Shown one piece after another: positions 52,264 through 62,496 of a stretch of DNA of 64,000 nucleotides. Each line of letters starts with the position of its first letter. Positions within the stretch are counted from its first letter, which is position 1. The DNA comes from Stagonosporopsis chrysanthemi. Taxonomy: Eukaryota > Ascomycota > Dothideomycetes > Pleosporales > Didymellaceae. The position numbers and the translations under genes are program-made. Below the pieces are notes generated by a model that was not told the origin of the DNA, made no database searches, and was given only the letters and a program-made list of their open reading frames with translations. The DNA lies in contig JAFISE010000020.1 of the NCBI GenBank assembly GCA_022560025.1, forward strand, positions 186,001 to 250,000, written 5' to 3'.

Positions 52264-54282
52264 ATGGCGGACCTCAGCATTGATGAGGCGAACAAGATCC
52301 GCCTGTCCATGGGCTTGCCCGCGCTCCCAGGTGGTTCTGCAAGTGCTTCTCAAAGCGGACCGGCTTTCAAACCTGCGAGCGCAGCCGATGATTCGGACGA
52401 CGAGCCGGCGAGCACGATCGATACACGCCAGGCCGCCGCCCACGAAAACTGGCTGAAGCTCAACGCGGAGCAAGAAGCCAAGAAGAAGCGCGAAGAGCGC
52501 GCGGCTGCCATAAAAAAGGAACGCGAGAGGGCTGCGCGCACAGCGAAGCTTGAGGGCAAAGGGCTCGCGGACGAAGATAATGACGACGATGACATGGCAT
52601 GGCTGAAAGGCAGCAAGAAACGCCAGAAGAAGATCATAAAGGCTGAGCAAATGCAGAGAGACCTCGAGGAGCGGGAGCGTCAGGCTCGCGAGGCCATGCA
52701 ATACACTGAGAACGACCTTGCGGGTGTCAAGGTAGGCCACGAACTCGATCAATTCGACGATGGCGAGGACCAGATCTTGGTTCTCAAAGACACAGCAGTT
52801 GACGCCGAGGATGACGATGAGCTAGAGGCTGTCGCTTTGAAAGAGAAAGAGCGCCTCCAAGAGCGCCTGGACTCCAAAAAGCGAAAGCGCGCATATGATC
52901 CCAATGACGAGAATGGCCAAAAGTCGATTCTTGCGCAATACGACGAAGAGATCGAGGGCAAGAAAAGCGCTGCTTTTACATTGGATGGCAAAGGACGAAC
53001 TGTCGAAGATGTACAAGCCGCTGTTGCCAGTGCCGCGCAGCCGAAGCGAGTTGCCATCAGCCTAGATCTTCTTACGGAGGACACACCGGCCAACGACTAT
53101 CTGGATCCTTCAGAGATCAAAATGAAGAAGCCGAAGAAGAAAAAGACCAAAAAGGCAAAGCGAGAGCGCGTCGAAGACGACGAGGAGATGATGTTGCCTC
53201 CTGCAGAAGAGCCAGCCGAGCAAATGGAGGTTGACGCCAACGAATTGAGCGCGCCAAAGCATAAAAAGAAGAGCGTTTTCGACGAATCATTCATCGATGA
53301 TGACGATCTGCAAGCGAACCTTGCGGCGCAACGACAAAAAGCACTCAAGAAGCGGAAGAAGATACGCCCAGAGGACATTGCTCGACAGCTTCGCGAAGAA
53401 GCATCCGCGCCTCAGACCCCAGATGTCGTGGAATCTACTGAAGATGGCGACGCAGAGGGACTCGTCATTGACGAGACTACCGAATTCGTACAAAACCTTG
53501 GCGCTAATGCAAATGACGAAGAGGAGGAGACACAGAGGCGGCGGAGAAAATCCAGCCACGTTTCTGAGGGTATCAAGACGAAACAGCCCATCGACGATGA
53601 TGGCGACGTCGATATGAACCAATCCTATGCCGAAGCTGCCGAAGCTGAAGATGCGCGTGAACACAGCCAGTCACGTGCGGAATCAATCGGCGATTTCGAC
53701 ACAGGTCTCGAGGCCGAAAAGACTGTCGACGGGGGCATGGGTGCCACTCTCGCACTCTTGCGTCAGCGAGGTCTTGTAGCTGCCGAGAACGATGCAAGCA
53801 CCAAGAACGCTCTCTATCGCGAACGCCAAAAGTTCCTTGCCGACAAGCAGCGTGCCGAAGGCGACGGAGAACGCCAGCGCAAGGTGGCTCGTGAGCGCGA
53901 GCGCAACTCAGCCCGCTGGAACACCATGACGCCTCGTGAACGTGAGGAGTGGGCACGCAAACAGAACACCAATGCCGACGTCAGCGAGAGCCGGAGACTG
54001 GCGGAGATTTTCAACAAGGAGTACAAGCCAAACGTTGAACTCAACTACGTGGACGAACACGGCCGCCAAATGAATCAGAAGGAGGCTTTCAAACAGCTCT
54101 CACATCAGTTCCACGGCAAGGGCAGCGGAAACACAAAGACAAAGAAGTACCTCGACAAGGTAGCTCAGGAGAAAAAGAAGATGGCCGAAAGCTCACTCGA
54201 GGTCACACGAGCTGGTGGCGTCGGCAGTGCTCACGATCAGCAGGCGAAGAAATTGAAGACCGCTGGTGTGCGGTTGCAGTAG
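52264..54282 (+). CDS. SNU66: SART-1/Snu66 family U4/U6.U5 tri-snRNP protein
   Basis: Single exon, 672 aa. Snu66/SART1 joins the U4/U6.U5 tri-snRNP before spliceosome activation. The N-terminus, LSIDEANKIRLSMGLPALPG, is the Hub1-interaction-type element found in the family. ENWLKLNAEQEAKKKREERA and DDDMAWLKGSKKRQKK follow, then NDLAGVKVGHELDQF, SILAQYDEEIEGKKSAAFTL and SLDLLTEDTPANDYLDPSEI. The C-terminus has GMGATLALLRQRGLV, LNYVDEHGRQMNQKEAFKQL and HQFHGKGSGNTKTKKYLDKV, the most diagnostic stretch. The protein is highly charged with long coiled segments. Lack of introns in a splicing factor gene is unremarkable in this group. Confidence 0.95.
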   Translation: MADLSIDEANKIRLSMGLPALPGGSASASQSGPAFKPASAADDSDDEPASTIDTRQAAAHENWLKLNAEQEAKKKREERAAAIKKERERAARTAKLEGKGLADEDNDDDDMAWLKGSKKRQKKIIKAEQMQRDLEERERQAREAMQYTENDLAGVKVGHELDQFDDGEDQILVLKDTAVDAEDDDELEAVALKEKERLQERLDSKKRKRAYDPNDENGQKSILAQYDEEIEGKKSAAFTLDGKGRTVEDVQAAVASAAQPKRVAISLDLLTEDTPANDYLDPSEIKMKKPKKKKTKKAKRERVEDDEEMMLPPAEEPAEQMEVDANELSAPKHKKKSVFDESFIDDDDLQANLAAQRQKALKKRKKIRPEDIARQLREEASAPQTPDVVESTEDGDAEGLVIDETTEFVQNLGANANDEEEETQRRRRKSSHVSEGIKTKQPIDDDGDVDMNQSYAEAAEAEDAREHSQSRAESIGDFDTGLEAEKTVDGGMGATLALLRQRGLVAAENDASTKNALYRERQKFLADKQRAEGDGERQRKVARERERNSARWNTMTPREREEWARKQNTNADVSESRRLAEIFNKEYKPNVELNYVDEHGRQMNQKEAFKQLSHQFHGKGSGNTKTKKYLDKVAQEKKKMAESSLEVTRAGGVGSAHDQQAKKLKTAGVRLQ

Positions 54283-54823
54283 ACGTAGAGGCGTCGTGAC
54301 GGCTCAAGGTCAGTGGATTGACAACCTTCTCAATGAGGATATATCGTTAATATAGATTTGCATATAGTCGATCGACAATCTATTAGACTACGCTTTACGG
54401 TAAAGTACCTTCCCACGTCGTGAACCCCTCAATGAACTGTGTCTGTTTCGTGAGGTCTTGCAGCAAGGCCACGACCTGATCCTGATTTCTGCTGAATCTG
54501 AACATGTCATGCCGTTATTAATTTTGCTCTGAAGGTTTAAGCAGCGCTATAGCGTGCCTGGTCTGAGTTCTTCGTGCTGCTCAGGCTGCACTTCATTCGG
54601 CGCATACCTCAAGCGGAGCCAGCACCCAGCACTCAGCACCCAGCTCCGATCAATCAAGATATTGTTCTACCCTGTGGATCGTTGTAAATCTTGCTGACGG
54701 ACTTGATCCGCTCATCTCTTGCAATGGGTTTGTGGCACTCAAGGCACCGTGGCAAGCATGTGCCGGGTCATTTAATCAGGGTATCTAGCGTGTGTAAAAT
54801 TTAGAATAAAGCAAAGAACACTC
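54283..54823. other. Convergent intergenic region
   Basis: 541 bp at the 3' ends of SNU66 and the seven-TM gene. CAGCACCCAGCACTCAG short repeats near 54620-54645. No gene seen. Confidence 0.5.
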
Positions 54824-55930
54824 CTATTGCCAGGACGGATTCGCATATTTCCCGTATGCCACATCTGACGAGACGGACGATGCACTGCCTCTCTCTGTGT
54901 CGTGCCCATCATGAGTCGCTGCTTCGGGCAGAATCTCTGTTTTGCTCTCTGCCAAACTCGTCTCACTCCTTCTCCGACTGTGACTCTGTATCTTGACTTC
55001 GGTAGTCTTGACGACGGCAGAAGGAAGTGCAGCACCGTTCCCCTTCCCGCATCCAACGTGGACCTCCCACTCGCCTGATTGGTCTGCCCCTCGTGCGACC
55101 GATCGTTCGTGTGATGTGTTCTCGGTCCTTATAGTGCCCAGGGCCAGGCCCCCAGACCTGGCTGCCTTACTGCGGGAGCGGGAGTCACCGCTTCGAGCGC
55201 TCCTTGTCAGGTCGACAAGACGGTTGAGGATGCTGAACTCAAGCTTCAGCTTGACACTGTAGACAAGAGGCTTCCAAGCGGTCTGAAGCTCGTAGAGGTT
55301 TCCGAATTCAAGTCCAATAATGCTGAAGTCTAGCAGCATGACTAGTATGTTGACGTGAATGAGGTGGTAAAGGACTGTTCTGGTACCGTTGTTGCCAATG
55401 ATGCTCTCCAGCTTCAGGAGGTTGACAGTCGCGTAGACATAGAGGCCGGAGATGATCAGTTCTTGAATGACGAAGGCGGTCAACTGAATTTTCTCGTAGA
55501 CAGAGTAGGCTCTATCGAAAGGACCAGGGTTGCTCGAGTTGGACCCATATACCAAGATGATGATCGGTATGTGGAGCCAGATAGCGTTGACGATGATCAT
55601 GATTAGCACGGCCCGTAGCTTGGTTGCATCGTGCATCACGATATGCAATCGTGAATACAGGACGACCGATTGACCAGAGACCATTGAGCACCATCCTATC
55701 AATATGATGGTGGCATGGATATTCCCGTTTTCCGTGATTTCAAGGTGTTGGAGAAAGTATCCGACTGAATTGAAGAGAATTCCCCATGTCGCAATGATAA
55801 AACTCCAGAAATAAAGGCCACTTCGTCGCTTGAAAACAGTGAAGATTTGTACGTTGAGTTCCAGAAAATTGTAGATGGCGACACTCAGGAACACCACAAT
55901 AGCAACCTGTAATACCGAGAGGTCAGCCAT
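54824..55930 (-). CDS. Seven-transmembrane protein, DUF7703-like
   Basis: Single exon on the minus strand; 368 aa from the ATG at 55930 (MADLSVLQVAIVVFL). Seven hydrophobic segments are visible: VAIVVFLSVAIYNFLELNV, LYFWSFIIATWGILFNSVGY, ATIILIGWCSMVSGQSVVLY, AVLIMIIVNAIWLHIPIIIL, LTAFVIQELIISGLYVYATV, VLYHLIHVNILVMLLDFSII and a weaker seventh, KPLVYSVKLKLEFSILN. A ~125-residue cytosolic tail follows, rich in Ser/Arg/Glu (ARSGDSRSRSKAARSGG). The pattern and GYFLQHL / SRLHIVMHD strings resemble the fungal integral membrane family often labelled DUF7703, which has a GPCR-like layout; no ligand is known. Low Cys content and no CFEM domain argue against PTH11 itself. Confidence 0.75.
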   Translation of the reverse strand: MADLSVLQVAIVVFLSVAIYNFLELNVQIFTVFKRRSGLYFWSFIIATWGILFNSVGYFLQHLEITENGNIHATIILIGWCSMVSGQSVVLYSRLHIVMHDATKLRAVLIMIIVNAIWLHIPIIILVYGSNSSNPGPFDRAYSVYEKIQLTAFVIQELIISGLYVYATVNLLKLESIIGNNGTRTVLYHLIHVNILVMLLDFSIIGLEFGNLYELQTAWKPLVYSVKLKLEFSILNRLVDLTRSARSGDSRSRSKAARSGGLALGTIRTENTSHERSVARGADQSGEWEVHVGCGKGNGAALPSAVVKTTEVKIQSHSRRRSETSLAESKTEILPEAATHDGHDTERGSASSVSSDVAYGKYANPSWQ

Positions 55931-57285
55931 GGGTGGACGAAGGGGTGCCGAGAGACACTTGGTGACAGAAGGAATGAAAAGCATTCGTGAGGGATCCCCA
56001 CATCGAACTATCTTTCTGCAACCACAGGCACACAGCACGATTCAACTTCTGGAAAGGGGTTTAATTCGGTCCGTCACTCAACCGTTCAATGCTAAAACAC
56101 GACACGGCGCCTCGGGAGCTAAGCGGTTGCACTCATGTAATAAAGGGCTGGCAGGAGAATGCAAATATGACGATTGGTCATCCAGCATAGACCCGTCTAT
56201 GCATGCTAGCTCATGCTTGGATGGGGCCTGATAGCAGTGGAGCGGCAGCCCTGGTCAAAGAAAGTGCAAGACCATATAGCACATTCGCCGCATTGAGATG
56301 CTCGTTATGAATCTAGACGTCAGAAGATCATTTTCCGGGTGCGGGACCGAGCGATGGATCGCAATGGGCGTCGCAGAAGTTTTGGCAAACTATGTGCGGC
56401 GATTATATCGGCGCAACCTCGCGTGTCACTATTGCTACTGCCGCTGACGATATGTGTCACGGATGTGTAGAGCAGTTTGAGTTCCTGCAATAGTCCTGAT
56501 GCAGTCCTGCAAGCTCTTCGTTCAATTTGCCATGAATCTGTGCGCCTAGGCTCTCAGCCTCTCAACAATCCGCAGCAGGCTTTGATGCTGATCGTTGACC
56601 GCTTAATCGCCAAGATGGACCAAACCTTGGCGTGATGGGCGAATGTGCTGTGGTGCGAAGGTGTCAGACGCTGACTCGCTCAACATCCCGGCCACTAAGA
56701 AGCATGAACCACAACGCGGGTGCGCGGATTCATTCGTGGGGTCCCGCGAGCACGGTAAATGTCCTTGGCACGTGCTTGCACGAGCGTCACGTCGGTCCTT
56801 TTGAAATTCTCCTGCAGCAATCTTCTCGAAGCTAATGCGGAGAGACGAAACGTCAGATGTCGTCTGCTTACCATTGCTTCGGCAATCTTTGAGAAGCATT
56901 TCGATTCTCAGCCTTGTGCCCGTAGGAGGATTAGTCGAAGTGTCGTTACATCAAGAATAAGCTTGGGTGAGTATTCGCGAAGCCTTCCGCATCCCGCACC
57001 GCGATGTACGGCCCTTTTCCGTTGACGCGAACGCCGTTCAGTCTAGCTTTATTGCGAAAGCCCAAGATCGAAGCGAGCTCCGAGCCGCCAACCTCAATGA
57101 AAATGACGCGAGTCCTGCGCATGGGTATTGTCGTATGCGTACTAATTTCAGAAGTTGTATATATCCTTTGGACGCAGCCGAAAGTCTTGATCCGTGTCAC
57201 CAGCTGTGTCCTCTACGGCTCTCGGGTGCTTGTGCGATCAATCACCGACGTTTCGGACAGACTCAATTTGCTTTTCTGCGTCAGA
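55931..57285. other. Intergenic 1.4 kb, divergent promoters of the 7-TM and SMP-30 genes
   Basis: No supported gene. Frames in 56600-57285 lack conserved strings; one stays open into the SMP-30 first exon, but the protein upstream of its ATG is not signal-like. Confidence 0.5.
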
Positions 57286-58645
57286 ATGCCATCAACCAGT
57301 ACACTCTTCGCGGTCAGCGCGGCTGTTGGCTGTGCCTTAGCGCAACAGGTACCAGCAACTGCCCAGATTGTTGACCAAAAGGTCTTCAACGTGCTGGAGA
57401 ATGTTCCTCCGCCATCTGTAGCAAACGACACCACAGTATGTCACTCACCCCGTCTCGTGTCAGTCACACGCCTTTTGCAGATATCTGACACATGTCTAGC
57501 TTTTTGTCTGGCCTGGCGTAACAGAGGAGTCTCTTCTTGCCAAGCCGTTCCACATCTATGACGAGGAGTTCTTCGACGTCATTGGGTCCAAGCCGTCCTT
57601 GACCCAGATTGCCTCCTCTGAATCGGATCCAATCTTCCACGAGGCTGTCACTTGGTGATTTCGACTAGCTCAAGCACAGGACACCTTAATCTAACTGAAG
57701 GCAGGCACCCTGCTCGTGATGAGGTCTTCTTTGTCCAGAATGCTGGTGCTCCTGCTGCGGGTACTGGTTTGAACAAGTCTGCGATCATCCAGAAGATCTC
57801 TCTTGCCGATGCTGAGAAGGTCCGAAACGGCACTCTCAGCGCTGCGCCTGTTACAATTATCAACACAACCAACCCTCAGGTCATTAACCCCAACGGTGGT
57901 ACCAATTACAAGGGTAACATCATTTTCGCTGGTGAAGGCCAAGGCGACAACGTTCCCTCAGCGTTGTATGTTATGAACCCGGAGGCACCGTACAACACCA
58001 CCAGTAAGTTTGGCACGCGTCAGCATCAACCTTGAGCTAATTTGTTCAGCTCTCATCAACAACTACTTCGGTCGTCAGTTCAACTCCCTGAACGATCTTG
58101 TTGTCAGCCCCAAGAACGGTGACCTCTATTTCACCGATACACTGTACGGCTACCTTCAGGACTTCCGTCCTGTACCCGGACTCCGGAACCAGGTGTACCG
58201 CTACAATTTCAAGACCGGTGCCATCACCGTCGTTGCTGACGACTTCACACTCCCCAACGGCATCACCATTTCTCCAGATGGTAACAAGGCCTACGTGACC
58301 GACACTGGCAGTGCGCTCGGTTATTACGGCCGCAACCTGAGCTCGCCTGCTTCCGTCTACTCCTTCGATGTCGCCAAGGACGGTACCTGGGAGAATCGCA
58401 AGATCTTCGCCTACATCCCTTCGTTCATTCCTGATGGTGTTCACACTGACTCCAAGGGTCGTGTCTACGCCGGCGCAGGCGATGGTGTGTGGGTGTTCAA
58501 CAAGGCTGCCAAACTCATTGGTAAAATCTACACCGGAACCACTGCTGCCAACTTCCAGTTCGCTGGTAAGGGGCGCATGATCGTTACTGGCCAGACCAAG
58601 CTGTTTTACGTCACTCTTGCTGCTTCGGGTGCTCCCATTCAGTAA
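57286..58645 (+). CDS. Secreted SMP-30/gluconolactonase-family lactonase
   Basis: Four exons, 57286-57435, 57500-57654, 57705-58003 and 58050-58645, giving 399 aa. The signal peptide is MPSTSTLFAVSAAVGCALAQ, with likely cleavage near Ala19-Gln20. The six-bladed propeller is shown by LFVWPGVTEESLLAKPFHIY, FHEAVTWHPARDEVFFVQNA (metal-site Glu), NYKGNIIFAGEGQG, SLNDLVVSPKNGDLYFTDT (Asn-Asp metal ligands and the TDT blade), LPNGITISPDGNKAYVTDTG and IPDGVHTDSKGRVYAGAGDG (third-site Asp). Such enzymes open sugar lactones, for example D-glucono-1,5-lactone to gluconate. Several N-x-T sites fit secretion. Whether it feeds the aldonate genes at 28-36 kb is unknown. Introns are 64, 50 and 46 nt. Confidence 0.88.
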
Positions 58646-59368
58646 TCGACAAAGGCTTTAGACGCGACTCATCGCTACGACAAAAACTTTCGGATAATGA
58701 TATATACCTAATGTAATGCATGAGACGAAGAACACATTATTCAATGTGCAAGATCTAGCAACATTACCGTCCTGCTTATGAAACTTCGCAAAACGTGGTG
58801 TTTTGCTTTCTGTGTCGTTGTCAGTCTCATTCGCTCGGCACATGCTCAGGACTAACAACTATTGCGCAGGAATTTGTGATGCTCAATACTCAGCCACTTG
58901 TCGTGTTCGAGTGCAGCAGTATGCGAAGAGATTTAAAAATTCTCGTTTAGTCATAGCTGTACCGAGTTGTTGAATTAAATGTCGTGTAATACCATCGGCA
59001 CATTCCATGCTCTCTGAGAACTCTTTTCCGTCAAACCGCAAGATGTGATATGTCAAGCAAGCAATTTCTCACTTATGCGGTAGCCATTTTTTCCTATCGT
59101 ACGTCTAGTCGCTTTGAGCAAACCTGTCAGACTCTTCGCAATCTACATAGTAACTGGTACTGAATGTCACCCTACTGGAAGACAATTGCAATTCTTCACC
59201 ACTTCAGTCTGATCAGACACCCAAAGCCTTTACTCTCACTATGAAGGTACACATAGGTGTCAAAACAAATGCCCACAACAAGTTGATCACTATCAGGACA
59301 TGGCGTGTTTATCGAACCTACAGCCTTAGAAATTGCTAATTCTCCATTCCATCTCTACACGCTGTCCG
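58646..59368. other. Convergent intergenic region, AT-rich
   Basis: 723 bp at the 3' ends of the SMP-30 and small acidic protein genes. No gene seen. Confidence 0.5.
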
Positions 59369-59845
59369 CTACAAGCCCAAAGCATTCTTAACTCTCTGGA
59401 ACATCCCAGGCTTCTCGACCTCACGATCAATACCAAGATTCGCGTCCTGCTCGTCCTCCTCGCGAGCACAAGACGGAAGCGCAATACCAGCTACCTTTCC
59501 CGGTCCGGCGACACTCTTAGCTACCGGTGCGTTCTTGACTTCACTCTTCTTACCCTTTCCCGGTCGCTCCTCTTCTACAGAAGAGCCTGCGCTTCTATCT
59601 CGTTCTGGCTCACCGTTATCTGAGGCAGCACGTACCACACCGTCTGCAAGTGGAGGAGAGCTCGAATCCTCTTCATAGTCCAGCCACCGTTCCAGGTGCG
59701 AGAGGTATTTTGCTCTATCTTCAGCCATCTGTGTGCGCTGGGAGGCTGTGTAGGATGGGGTACGGCGGTTGTGCGAGAACGTGAAATACTTTTTGGTCCT
59801 ACCGAGACGCATTTCTTCTTCTGGTGGGGAGTCTGGGGATGACAT
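59369..59845 (-). CDS. Small charged protein, unknown
   Basis: Single exon on the minus strand, 158 aa, ATG at 59845. It opens MSSPDSPPEEEMRLGRTKKY and FTFSHNRRTPSYTASQRTQM, then YLSHLERWLDYEEDSSSPPL; the middle is Ser/Glu/Lys-rich and disordered, and the end is VEKPGMFQRVKNALGL, a short amphipathic helix. No signal peptide, membrane segment or catalytic motif. I do not recognise the family; the ordered start and end around a variable middle argue for a real small gene. Confidence 0.65.
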   Translation of the reverse strand: MSSPDSPPEEEMRLGRTKKYFTFSHNRRTPSYTASQRTQMAEDRAKYLSHLERWLDYEEDSSSPPLADGVVRAASDNGEPERDRSAGSSVEEERPGKGKKSEVKNAPVAKSVAGPGKVAGIALPSCAREEDEQDANLGIDREVEKPGMFQRVKNALGL

Positions 59846-60289
59846 GGTTGGGTTGGTGGTTTAGATACGTACTAGCTATGAGTATTGTGCGGTGCATTTA
59901 TTACACTGTGGGTAGAAGCTGCTCGACATGTGAGAACGGGGTTTGCTAGTTGTTGACGGATAGTGTTGCTGAACAAGCTCTGTTGAACAATGATATAGCC
60001 ACAGACATGTTTGCGAGGATTATTCACAAGACTGAATTGGAAGTCAATAGGATGATTCGTACGAGACTGACAGTGCAGATCGTGAGTACCAGCACTTCAG
60101 TATATCCTGTCTTGGTCGTTGATATGTTCACGTGAACTCTTCGATCCAAGGGAACCACGTAGGTAAGATTTTAGAAAAAAAGTCAATGTCAGACGGGTAT
60201 ATCATTTATCCATCTCCTTTCAGCATCCCACGTACTAAATACGACAAGCCTTCAAGCCCAGCTACAAAGCTTCCACCATACAACTGCAT
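59846..60289. other. Intergenic region
   Basis: 444 bp upstream of the small charged protein gene and at the 3' side of the GPI-protein gene. No gene seen. Confidence 0.5.
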
Positions 60290-60710
60290 CTACAAGAACA
60301 GAGCAGCAACAGCACCAACACCGGCAACGAAACCACCAACCTTGATGTTGGAAGCGGCGCCTGTGAACTCGGAGACGGGCGCGCTGTACGCACCAGTGCC
60401 GGAAGGCGCAACGGTGCCGACCTCAGAGGGGAGAGGGGTCAGGAGGGTGCCAGTGGGGACAACGGGAGGAACGGCGGCGCCGCTGCCAGTGGGGTAGGGC
60501 GCGGGCGCGGTGACTGCAAGCGAGGCCGGGGCGCTGGGGGTGTGGACACCATAGGAGAGAGTTCTTGAGACGAATTAGTATAGAAGCAAAGAGAGGAAGC
60601 CAAAGAACGTACTCGGTGACAGTGACGGTGACGACACCAGAGCAAAGCTCCTCGCTGGACTGGGCAGCGACGGCAGCAATGAGAGTAGCGGCGATGATAG
60701 AGAACTTCAT
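60290..60710 (-). CDS. Small secreted GPI-anchored protein
   Basis: Two exons on the minus strand, 60710-60613 and 60563-60290, giving 123 aa; the full gene is visible only after splicing. The signal peptide is MKFSIIAATLIAAVAAQ. The mature part is short: ELCSGVVTVTVTETLSYGVH, then a Pro/Thr/Ser/Ala-rich stretch (APAPYPTGSGAAVPPVVPTG). The C-terminus has GAASNIKVGGFVAGVGAVAA followed by LFL and stop, a hydrophobic tail preceded by a small-residue site, as in GPI-attachment signals. The intron is 49 nt (GTACGT..CTCAAG); its AAG acceptor was required to keep the GPI tail in frame. Such proteins sit in the cell wall or plasma membrane; the function is unknown. Confidence 0.75.
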
Positions 60711-61938
60711 GTTGATTTGTTCGGTTGATAGGTTTGTTGGATTAGAAAAAAAGGGTATCGTTTGATATGAAAATGAGCTGAAATGAGAAGTAAAGACTGT
60801 GGTGAGTGGTTGAAGGAGTGGCTAACAGTTCAAGAACTGATGATTATTGTTCGTCTTGCGATGATGGAAACACTGGAATGTAGAAAGGTCTGCCTGATAT
60901 AGGTGCCACGAAATGAATTGCGCGTCCCGATCGATCCCATGCTGCATCTTCGACCTGGCCCACCTTCCTGCTGGGCAGCGCAGGGGTCAACTGAGTGTTG
61001 GAGTAGGCAGATCAAGGGTTGAGGCGATAACGGAAATTTGCCTAATGATCGTCCCTAGGTATGAGAGTGGCTTCCCGCACTTCTGACATGACTCTCATCT
61101 CACAAGCTCGCGGGACGGTGACGACGGCAACTTCACACCACGTACGCAAGTCGCAAATAGCATCCAGAGCGACAAAAGAGGCGCAGCGCGTGCGTTGTTG
61201 AACATTGATGTCATGCTGGCGGCTCCCTTTCTTGGTGCAGGCTTGGTCGTCGATCGGAATGTTCTATGCGCAAACAATAAGCCAAACAGCGTTGCTCTCG
61301 TTTCGAAACACTCTCATTGCCGCAAGGGAGACCCTGTGATGAAGCAATATGATGGACAGATATGAAACAACCGCTTGCTGGATTTGAGGCTAAATTCACG
61401 TGACATTGAATTACAGCGGTTTGATATGACGATGATCACACGCGCTTGTTCGTTTTGCTCATGTTGCTTGATTAGCGCACGGTTGCTCGAAGCTATGATC
61501 AATGCAGAAGCTGTTGTGCTGTTGGCTCGAGACGAGAAGGAGATCTGGGGTGATGAAATTGCGAATCTCAACCATTTCAGCCTGACTCGAAAGAACGACG
61601 GCTCGAAGACGGCAGTCTGCGCTCTGCACGCCATGAGTGCTGTCGATGTCGCATCTGCTGAACCTTCAAATTGAGAATCTGGTGGATGGTGCGTTGTAAG
61701 AAGGATGGCAAATGCGGGGTGGGTGACTTGATCGACCGTGATCGTACTCGCTAATGCAGGTACCACCTGCAGGGCCCGATGAGATCCGTGTGTGATGCTA
61801 TTGCAGACACAGAATGACCTTCCGCACAACTCCAATCCCTAGTATAGCAGTCACAGCCAAGCTAAGACATACCAGACTTTCTTTTGCGAGGTGTCCATGT
61901 GGAAGAAGATTAGAACAATGCTTTACTTTGGTAATCAA
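60711..61938. other. Intergenic 1.2 kb, no gene seen
   Basis: Promoter of the GPI-protein gene and flank of the APH-like relic. A 61375-61674 frame has no recognisable protein. Confidence 0.5.
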
Positions 61939-62496
61939 TCATTGAAATCCCCCTTCTCTCAGCGGACAGTCCCCATGACATCCAATAGAATATCTGCTCC
62001 CCTGAGCATCTGCCTCGCTTTCCAATTTCATCTCGGGCGGGACCGAGAAAGGGATGCGAACAATGCCGTAACTGCAGTTCTCGAGCTGCGCTAGCTCCTC
62101 AGGATGGTTGTAAATAAGTGGTAGAAGTAACCGGGAGAAAGTCTTAAATTTTGGTTGGTGTTTTGCAGAGGCAGCTTCGAATATCGGAGGATAAAAGCCA
62201 GCGCATCCCCAATCGATCAACCAAACATGGTTGCTGGTATCTAAAAGGAGGTTTCGAGGGCTGAGATCTCCATGAACGAGGACAAAGTAAGGACACTGGA
62301 GGGGCAGAGTGTCCTGCGAGGCTTGTCTGTAACGCTTGCTGATGTTGAGTTTCCAGGTGATCCACTTCTGGAATACTTCTTTTGTCGGAAATGGTCCTGC
62401 GCCATAAAGCTCATACAACTTGGTTTGCATTGTCGGCCAAATCAATGGAATTGCACCTCCTAGTAGTTGCATTCGCTCCGTAGCTACATTAATCAC
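61939..62496 (-). pseudogene. Truncated APH-family phosphotransferase (C-terminal lobe only)
   Basis: The minus-strand frame codes for ~185 residues and contains the C-lobe of the aminoglycoside phosphotransferase/choline kinase-like fold: the catalytic loop VHGDLSPRNLLLD (HGDxxxxN) and the metal-binding LIDWGCAGFYP (DxG position Asp-Trp-Gly), followed by FSRLLLPLIYNHPEELAQLE. The N-lobe, with the nucleotide-binding lysine, is missing: the frame has no ATG start (it opens on GTG; first ATG at 62472) and begins exactly where SEC6 ends (stop 62493-62495). Full-length fungal members are typically 300-450 aa. The most likely reading is a gene cut by rearrangement. A short unusual gene cannot be excluded, since the remaining frame is open and the catalytic loop intact. 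Confidence 0.65.
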
